From a virus, in the IMG/VR virus record IMGVR_UViG_3300025423_000049, positions 1 to 35,987 of that record: a DNA stretch of 35,987 bases; one strand, 5' to 3'. Of the stretch, positions 30,102 to 35,987 are shown in pieces; position 1 is the stretch's first letter; every line of letters starts with the position of its first letter. The notes under the pieces were generated by a model. That model had not been told where the DNA came from. It was given only the letters and a program-made list of their open reading frames with translations, and ran no database searches. The position numbers were made by a program, and so were the translations under genes.

Positions 30102-31298
30102 ATGGCAATAAAAGCAAAAGCACCAGCAACTAAAAAATCAACAGCAACACCATCAAAGAAGAACACGACACCTGGCGCCCCAGCACAAGGAACAACGGAT
30201 GGCATTACTACTACCACAACAATTGTTCCGCATTCAACTACCACAACGCCAACCACGGCAGTAACAACTGCTGGTTTTGGGCCTTTTAGTCTTGAAACGT
30301 TTACCCTTGTAAACCCAAAGACTAATAAAGAATCTTCTGTACCAGTTGACTACCGCCTTGCTCTTGGTAATGCAATCCTTCAAAAAACCATTATGGGTGC
30401 ATCAACGCTTACGCTTCAATTAAACGACCCAAACCGTCAACTTATTAAAAGTATTGTTGCCCAGGGAACAACCCTTACAATTAAAGAAGGAACAAAAAGT
30501 CTTAGGTTTACCCTAGTTCAATTTGTAAAAGCATCTGACCAAATTCAGTTAATATTTGAATCTGAAACAATTTATCGTCTGCGAAACCAGCGCGGTGTTA
30601 TTGCGACCACAACTGGAACTGGCGTAACACCATTTATGCATGGTTTGGTAACTGCACTAAATAAGGGTAAAAAAACAACAGACCCTACCTATATTGGCTT
30701 CAATGCAGTTGACTATGCAACAACCTGGTCAAAATTGGCAGGAAATTCAAAGAAGCCAATTGTTCAGATTGGCCTTGGTCGTGGAACCACCACTGACCCA
30801 GCAGAAGATTCTTGGACGGCGATGACCAGAATTGCATCTGGTATTGGTTGGCGTTTGTGGGAAAATGAAAACACCATTTATTTTGGACCAGATGAATACT
30901 GGCTTGGTCTTCTTACCGAAAAAAAGGTAGGCGGAAAAAACGTTGCTGTACCACCAATTAACCTGATGAAAGGTGCTAATGCACCAGTTCAAATTCTTCA
31001 GGAATGGAGTGACACGGGTGTTCAATTGATTGACTATGACTGGGATGTTGGAAAGCCATACGCCCAGGCAACCGTAACTGCACTTTTGGACAACTGGCAA
31101 TACAACCTAGGTGAAATTGTTAACGTATCAAACCTTGGTCCCGGAAGCGGTTACTGGATGGTATCTGGTATGCAACGTGACATGTTTCTTCCGCAGGCAA
31201 CAATTACCCTTCAGGTGCCAATGCCGTTTGCTTCGGTTTATGACCCAACATCTGCACCATTGCCAGGATTCCCACTAACAGCAGCAACAATTCTTTAG
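30102..31298 (+). CDS. Baseplate hub protein (398 aa)
   Basis: The order after the LysM protein and the pattern of two barrel-like domains (LALGNAILQKTIMGASTLTL, then LTIKEGTKSLRFTLVQFVKA and FESETIYRLRNQRG) fit gp27/gpD/XkdQ-type hub proteins, which form the ring at the tail tip. The first 65 residues are unusual. After a basic start they become a Thr/Pro low-complexity linker (TTTTTIVPHSTTTTPTTAV). No enzymatic domain is seen. It starts two bases after the previous stop. Confidence 0.75.
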   Translation: MAIKAKAPATKKSTATPSKKNTTPGAPAQGTTDGITTTTTIVPHSTTTTPTTAVTTAGFGPFSLETFTLVNPKTNKESSVPVDYRLALGNAILQKTIMGASTLTLQLNDPNRQLIKSIVAQGTTLTIKEGTKSLRFTLVQFVKASDQIQLIFESETIYRLRNQRGVIATTTGTGVTPFMHGLVTALNKGKKTTDPTYIGFNAVDYATTWSKLAGNSKKPIVQIGLGRGTTTDPAEDSWTAMTRIASGIGWRLWENENTIYFGPDEYWLGLLTEKKVGGKNVAVPPINLMKGANAPVQILQEWSDTGVQLIDYDWDVGKPYAQATVTALLDNWQYNLGEIVNVSNLGPGSGYWMVSGMQRDMFLPQATITLQVPMPFASVYDPTSAPLPGFPLTAATIL

Positions 31299-31306
31299 GA
31301 TTTAAA

Positions 31307-31780
31307 ATGCGTTCAAATGATGCTTCTGTAATGCTTCAATCAATACTTTCTAACGGTTCGCCTGTTTATGTAAACGCGACCCAGTACGAAGGTGTTTACT
31401 ACGGATATGTTCACCAGACCCACGCAACTACGGGGTCAATTCCAGTGGGCCAAATGACGCTTGTAATTCCAGGAATTAGTTCAGACCATGTTTGGGGTCC
31501 TGTTCCATACCCAGGTGCCTATCCACCACCCCTGAAAACCACATGCTCGCTTTCATGGGGAATTGACAATAACCCTGTAGTTTTGGCTTTTTATGGCTTT
31601 AGCGCAGGAATAGTTCACTACGGTGCAGGCTACCCAAGTTCTTCGGTTGGAAATATTGGTGATATTTACATTGATACCCAAGGCGTTGTTTATAACGGTC
31701 CCACCATTGTTCACCAGGGTCCAAACATCTATGGGCCAAAAACAAGTAGTGGCTGGGGAAACCCTACACCCATCGCTTAA
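31307..31780 (+). CDS. Baseplate spike/gpV-like protein (157 aa)
   Basis: An OB-fold-like N-terminal part (VNATQYEGVYYGYVHQTHAT, then GQMTLVIPGI) is typical of gpV/gp5-type central spike proteins. A short collagen- or fibre-like tail follows (SVGNIGDIYIDTQGVVYNGP, then YGPKTSSGWGNP), as in tail-fibre tips. No lysozyme domain or HxH iron-binding tip is visible, so it may be the spike base or a minor hub cap. Gene order favours a baseplate role. Confidence 0.65.
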   Translation: MRSNDASVMLQSILSNGSPVYVNATQYEGVYYGYVHQTHATTGSIPVGQMTLVIPGISSDHVWGPVPYPGAYPPPLKTTCSLSWGIDNNPVVLAFYGFSAGIVHYGAGYPSSSVGNIGDIYIDTQGVVYNGPTIVHQGPNIYGPKTSSGWGNPTPIA

Positions 31781-31819
31781 ATCCTTGATTTAATGCAATT
31801 CATGGTGTAAGGTTCTACT

Positions 31820-33061
31820 ATGATAAGCATCTTTACGCCCACCCACAACCCAAAATATCTGGACCAGGCTTACGAAAGTCTTAAAAACCAGACTTATACA
31901 GCATGGGAATGGGTGGTGTTACTTAATGGTGACGCTAAGTGGAACCGTCCAGAATATGACGACCGCGTTGTTATCATTAAGGCAAGCAAAAAAAGTGAAG
32001 GATTTGTTGGCGCTTTAAAGCGCGAAGCAGTCAGTCATTGCGTTGGCGAAATCCTTGTGGAATTAGACCACGACGACATTCTTATGCCAAACGCACTGGA
32101 AGTGCTTGCACAAGCCTTTGCTGAAAACCCAGATGCTTCCTTTGTTTATTCTGATTTTTCCTACATTAACGAAGATGGCACACCAAGCAATCACCGTTAT
32201 TCTTCCGAATATGGCTGGGAATACCATGTAGAAGATGGCTACAACGTTTGCCATGGCATGGAACCAAGCCCACACAACGTTTCTTTGATTTGGTATGCAC
32301 CAAACCACGTTCGTGCTTTCCGTAAGTCTTCTTACAAAGATGCCGGTGGTTACGACGAAAAATTAAAAGTTTTGGACGACCAAGACCTTATGGCGCGTTT
32401 GTTCATTCAGGGTGAATTTGTTCACGTAAAAAAGAACCTTTACCTGCAAAGAATGCACGAAGAAAACACGCAATCAAAGTCTGACATTAACCCATTCATT
32501 CAAACCGAAACCGTAAGAATGAATAACGTTAATCTTCAGCCTATGCTTCTTGCCTGGTCAAAGCGCAATAATCTTATGGCAATCGACATGGGTGCTGCAC
32601 ATAATCCAACACCAGGATACGCAACGCTTGACATGCACGAACCAGCAGACCTTGTTGGTGATGTTTTTGACATTCTTGCAAGCCTTGACGACAACAGTGT
32701 TGGTGTTATCCGCGCAGTTGACTTCCTGGAACACATCCCAGACAAAGTGCGTATTTGGAACGAAATGTATCGCGTCCTTGCCCACGGCGGAATGGTCCTA
32801 AGCCTTACACCTAGCACAGATGGACGTGGTGCTTTCCAAGACCCAACGCACAATTCTTTTTACAACGAAAATAGTTTCTGGTATTTTGCAGATGAAAACT
32901 ACCGCAAGTACGTTCCAGAACTAAAGATGGACTTTCAAGCCGTTACGCTTCAAACATACTTCCCAAGCGAATGGCACAAAAAACACAATATTTCCTACGT
33001 AAACGCAAACCTTATTGCACTTAAGGGTGGTGAGCGTCAAGGAGGAAGACTAGGAATCTAA
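31820..33061 (+). CDS. Glycosyltransferase family 2 fused to a SAM methyltransferase (413 aa)
   Basis: Residues 1-230 are a GT-A glycosyltransferase: SIFTPTHNPKYLDQAYESLK, then the DxD motif D83-H-D85 in ELDHDD, and a late GGYDEKLKVLDDQDLMARL. Residues about 250-400 are a methyltransferase of the type 11 class: DMGAAHNPTPGYATLDM, then VDFLEHIPDKVRIWNEMYRV and LSLTPSTDGRG. The two would add and methylate a sugar. Its place among baseplate genes suggests that a virion protein or fibre is glycosylated, but the target is unknown. An AAGG ribosome site precedes the ATG. Confidence 0.88.
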   Translation: MISIFTPTHNPKYLDQAYESLKNQTYTAWEWVVLLNGDAKWNRPEYDDRVVIIKASKKSEGFVGALKREAVSHCVGEILVELDHDDILMPNALEVLAQAFAENPDASFVYSDFSYINEDGTPSNHRYSSEYGWEYHVEDGYNVCHGMEPSPHNVSLIWYAPNHVRAFRKSSYKDAGGYDEKLKVLDDQDLMARLFIQGEFVHVKKNLYLQRMHEENTQSKSDINPFIQTETVRMNNVNLQPMLLAWSKRNNLMAIDMGAAHNPTPGYATLDMHEPADLVGDVFDILASLDDNSVGVIRAVDFLEHIPDKVRIWNEMYRVLAHGGMVLSLTPSTDGRGAFQDPTHNSFYNENSFWYFADENYRKYVPELKMDFQAVTLQTYFPSEWHKKHNISYVNANLIALKGGERQGGRLGI

Positions 33062-33062
33062 A

Positions 33063-33755
33063 ATGGCAGAACCAATATCTGAACTTTATGCTTCATGGGC
33101 AAATGAAACAGGAATTGTACTTAACTGGACTGCAGCATCAGACGTTACCACTGGTTCACAATACGTTGTTTATGTTCTGCAGAATCCTTCAAACCCTTTT
33201 CCAACATGGTCAAAGGTAAGCACATTAGGTTCTAATGTTTCTTTTGCGCCTTCTTCTTCAACCTACACGCTGACAAACCCTGTAAATACCTACACTTTTC
33301 CGCAACAAAAAATAGAACAACTTAACCTAATAGGTGTTGTTGCTCCAAATTCTTTTGCTTTTAGCGTTATTCACATTGACGTTAATGGTGTAGAAAGCAC
33401 CCCAGTTAATATCTGCGTATTTAAGGCACCAACAGTATTCCGCTACGGTGTTCCACACCTTACAAACGGAATAGTTGTTGACCCGTGGAATCAATTTGAA
33501 GTAAATGTGCAAGATTCCTACGCAGAAATTTCAAGCAATGTCGCAATGTATATGGGAACAGAACGTGGTCAAAGAACCGCAGTTCCTTCCTTTGGAATTA
33601 TGGACCTTCCTTTTTCCGACATTAATACTTCGCAAATTCAAAAAGAACTGTTTAAGTGGGAACCACGCGCAACGGTTTCTGTAACGGTTAAGTATGATGA
33701 CAAAAACCAAGCAGTATTAAATGTAAATGTTCAAACAAATTCTAACGGTGAATAA
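33063..33755 (+). CDS. Baseplate wedge gp25-like protein with an added beta domain (230 aa)
   Basis: The C-terminal 105 residues (about 125-230) match the gp25/GPW pattern of baseplate wedge proteins: GVPHLTNGIVVDPWNQFEVN, then RGQRTAVPSFGIMDLPF and the final VTVKYDDKNQAVLNVNVQTN. The N-terminal 115 residues are a fibronectin-III-like beta domain (GIVLNWTAASDVTTGSQYVV), not usual in this family, probably exposed on the baseplate. The stop overlaps the start of the baseplate J gene (TAATG). It belongs to the six wedges around the hub. Confidence 0.75.
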   Translation: MAEPISELYASWANETGIVLNWTAASDVTTGSQYVVYVLQNPSNPFPTWSKVSTLGSNVSFAPSSSTYTLTNPVNTYTFPQQKIEQLNLIGVVAPNSFAFSVIHIDVNGVESTPVNICVFKAPTVFRYGVPHLTNGIVVDPWNQFEVNVQDSYAEISSNVAMYMGTERGQRTAVPSFGIMDLPFSDINTSQIQKELFKWEPRATVSVTVKYDDKNQAVLNVNVQTNSNGE

Positions 33756-35987
33756 TGGCCTATATTAACCTTCCTGTAGTAACAGACACAAACGTCTTAG
33801 TTCAACAAGCACTTAACAATCTGGCCAGCAATATTCCTGGCTGGATTCCACGCGAAGGAAACCTAGAAGTTCTTCTGTTAGAACAATTTGCAATTATGGC
33901 TTCAGAAGCAGCAACGGTTGCTTCTAATGTTCCCGATGTTATTTTTGAATACTTCGGTGGACTTGTTGGAATTACGCCAAATACAGGTGCAAACGCAACC
34001 ATTCAAACCACATGGACGCTTGTAAGCGCTGCTGGTAATGGTGGTTACACCATTCCCGCGGGAACTATTGCTGGATTTTTTTACGGCGGTGCGGCATATC
34101 AATTCCAGACTATTGCCGACTACACAATCCCAATGAATTCAACTACTGGTTCAATTCAGATGCAGGCAGTTTCAGTGGGTTCTGTTTACAATATTCAAAA
34201 CCTTTCACAGTTGAATGTTCTTTCTACGTACCTTCAACTTACAACGCCAAACCCAAATGTAGTAAGTATTCTTATTACAGCAACCGCGGCAACAGACCCT
34301 ACGCAAACGCTTGGTGTTGATGCTGAAACATCTGAACAATTCTTAAATCGTCTAACTGCTGAATTGCAACTATTGGCACCACGTCCAATTACCCCAAGTG
34401 ACTTTGCATTGTTTTCACAAAATGTTGCTGGGGTATATCGTGCTTTGGCTTTTGACGGATTCAATCCATTTACAAATAGGCTTACAACTGCTGATGCAAA
34501 CCTTCTAACTGCAGCAACTTCTTCTTCCGCCCCCGCAAATTGGGGCGTAGTTGGAAACGGAACCGCAACTGTTCCTGCGCTTTCAACCCCTGGAACATCA
34601 CCAGCAAACTATCTTCAGATAACTTCTACTGGAACTGCACTTTTAAATAACGTACCATTTAATGCCGCGGCTTCTGAAGGCAGTAATACAATTGTTATAA
34701 ATGTAGGCACAGGACCAACTTTTAGCAATAGTACTATTAGCGGAACTAACCCAGCATTTGTTCTTATTAAAGATTCTACTAACGGTAATGAAATCGTTAT
34801 GGTTACTGCTGCTTCTGCAAAAGCGGGTAGTGGTGCCGGTGCTACACAAACACTTACCATTGCGTCAGATGGTACTCAAATAGCACATGACACAAGCGCA
34901 ACTGCAACCCTTCTTCAGGGTGCATCACTGCCACTAGTCGTAAGTCTTTCCGCAAATGCAGATTACTACCAAGCAGCAACTGTTATTGAAGCAGGTAATG
35001 CTACAACTGCTACTGACGAAGCATACGTTGTTTCAGTTGCCACATACGTAGATGGTTCCGTGGAAGTATTTTCTTCTACGAACATTGCCGATTCTTCGCT
35101 TCACACGTACACTTCTGGAACTAAGACAATTGTTTGCAACATTGAATCCGCAAACTATTCATCTAGTTCCGCACTTGCTTTTGATGCCGCTGTAACAAGC
35201 ACGTACACAAACTTAAAACCATACATTGTTTCGGTTCAATCGTACGTTCTTCTTAACACAACGCAAACAACCAAAACGCACAAAGTGCTTTACAATTCTT
35301 TGAATCAAGTTCAACTTGCGTTAACGCCAACGGGAAGCCTGACAATTTCTTCAGACGACCCAACTGCAACCACAAGTAGTTACAACTTTATTCCTGACGC
35401 AACGTTTAGTGACTACCTGTACACAAATGGTAGTTCCGCTTCATGGACAAACCCTGCTGGAACAACAATCCTTCCAAATTACGGTGTTCAATACTTAGGA
35501 ACAGGAAGTGCTAACGGAAGCAATATTACAGTTGCTTCTCAAATCTTTAACCTTTCTTCAGTTCCTTTAGACACCATGGCAACAACGCGTACATACACAT
35601 TGTTTGCAAATGTTGATGCTAGTTACACAACAAATTCTACGTATTCAGACATTTTTGTTGAAGTTGTAGATGTTGCTACAAACACCGTTCTTGCTACCTT
35701 GACACCGACACAGGCAATTGCCGGAACGTTAGTTTCTACCTTTACGCTTTCCGCACCAAAGGATGTTCAAGTAAAAATTATTTTTGGGACTGGATTAAAG
35801 GTCCCACTTGGCGAAAGTGTTATTGTTGCTAATGTTGGCGTTCTTTCTGGAACCTACATTGTTTCAACGCTTCCTGAATACGAACAAGACAACTATTTCT
35901 GGACCCCTGGTGGTCTTTATGACCCAAATACATTCAACTACCCACGCAATGTAACAGTTGCGCCAGTTGATGTAAATGGACTTTCTG
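33755..35987 (+). CDS. Baseplate J-like protein, 3' end outside the window (744+ aa)
   Basis: The frame is open from the TAATG-coupled ATG to the window edge with no stop. The first 250 residues have baseplate J features: IPGWIPREGNLEVLLLEQFA, later GVDAETSEQFLNRLTAELQL, and NVAGVYRALAFDG. A long Ser/Thr/Asn-rich region follows (from about residue 250), including a likely jelly-roll or carbohydrate-binding module near 540-700 (YNFIPDATFSDYLYTNG, then WTNPAGTTILPNYGVQYLG). The ordinary family has about 300-400 residues, so these are large inserts. The protein would form the wedge ring with gp25. Confidence 0.8.
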   Translation, partial: MAYINLPVVTDTNVLVQQALNNLASNIPGWIPREGNLEVLLLEQFAIMASEAATVASNVPDVIFEYFGGLVGITPNTGANATIQTTWTLVSAAGNGGYTIPAGTIAGFFYGGAAYQFQTIADYTIPMNSTTGSIQMQAVSVGSVYNIQNLSQLNVLSTYLQLTTPNPNVVSILITATAATDPTQTLGVDAETSEQFLNRLTAELQLLAPRPITPSDFALFSQNVAGVYRALAFDGFNPFTNRLTTADANLLTAATSSSAPANWGVVGNGTATVPALSTPGTSPANYLQITSTGTALLNNVPFNAAASEGSNTIVINVGTGPTFSNSTISGTNPAFVLIKDSTNGNEIVMVTAASAKAGSGAGATQTLTIASDGTQIAHDTSATATLLQGASLPLVVSLSANADYYQAATVIEAGNATTATDEAYVVSVATYVDGSVEVFSSTNIADSSLHTYTSGTKTIVCNIESANYSSSSALAFDAAVTSTYTNLKPYIVSVQSYVLLNTTQTTKTHKVLYNSLNQVQLALTPTGSLTISSDDPTATTSSYNFIPDATFSDYLYTNGSSASWTNPAGTTILPNYGVQYLGTGSANGSNITVASQIFNLSSVPLDTMATTRTYTLFANVDASYTTNSTYSDIFVEVVDVATNTVLATLTPTQAIAGTLVSTFTLSAPKDVQVKIIFGTGLKVPLGESVIVANVGVLSGTYIVSTLPEYEQDNYFWTPGGLYDPNTFNYPRNVTVAPVDVNGLS

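Noticed and set aside
31784-31812. TTGATT and TAAGGT as a promoter before the glycosyltransferase gene
   Set aside because: The -10 box is poor and overlaps the AAGG ribosome site, so it is not convincing.

Overview
The window is part of the genome of a tailed phage with a contractile tail (myovirus type). It carries a large terminase, portal, prohead protease, HK97-fold capsid, neck proteins, tail sheath, tail tube, frameshifted tail assembly chaperones, tape measure and a baseplate series that runs off the right edge. No integrase, repressor, attachment site, lysis enzyme or DNA polymerase is visible here. Several gene types recall phages of actinobacteria and of aquatic bacteria: the uninterrupted form of the DNA methylase, a small protein ending LSWLGY, and a 223-aa protein like one found in cyanophages. 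A moderately AT-rich phage of an (aquatic?) actinobacterium is therefore my best guess. The host is inference, not shown.

Layout. Bases 1-680 hold one small gene and about 430 bp of iterated CGCG-rich sequence without a convincing gene. Bases 634-2016 are a leftward three-gene operon of unknown function, with codon use unlike the rest (GAG and CTC rather than GAA and CTT) and three similar G-rich hairpins. A divergent promoter at 2058-2086 fits a leaderless mRNA for a rightward 220-aa gene. Bases 2824-3104 are a convergent non-coding gap.

Bases 3148-9855 are one long leftward operon. It starts at a good sigma70-type promoter and carries a small membrane protein, tRNA-Asn and tRNA-Gln. It then encodes a conserved phage protein, a DUF1599/MazG-like protein, a 2-oxoglutarate/Fe(II) oxygenase, a GroES-like co-chaperonin, a ribbon-helix-helix protein, a DNA methyltransferase, several tiny membrane proteins, and a 656-aa DNA methyltransferase with a PP-loop ATPase inserted between its catalytic motifs. 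I read this as a candidate DNA-modification operon of a type I do not recognise. It is the most interesting part of the window.

Bases 9900-12315 are small rightward genes, including a PD-(D/E)xK resolvase-like nuclease and zinc-binding proteins. Bases 12315-35987 are the virion module in standard order: terminase, portal, protease, capsid, neck, sheath, tube, chaperones (-1 frameshift), tape measure, LysM protein, hub, spike-like protein, a glycosyltransferase-methyltransferase fusion, gp25-like wedge, and baseplate J (incomplete). Many junctions use a one-base TAATG stop/start overlap, so translational coupling is the rule. By eye the window contains no AGCT at all and a single GATC (929-932, in the compositionally odd left operon), which suggests strong restriction-site avoidance. 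Several genes of 21-56 codons were found by reading junctions directly.
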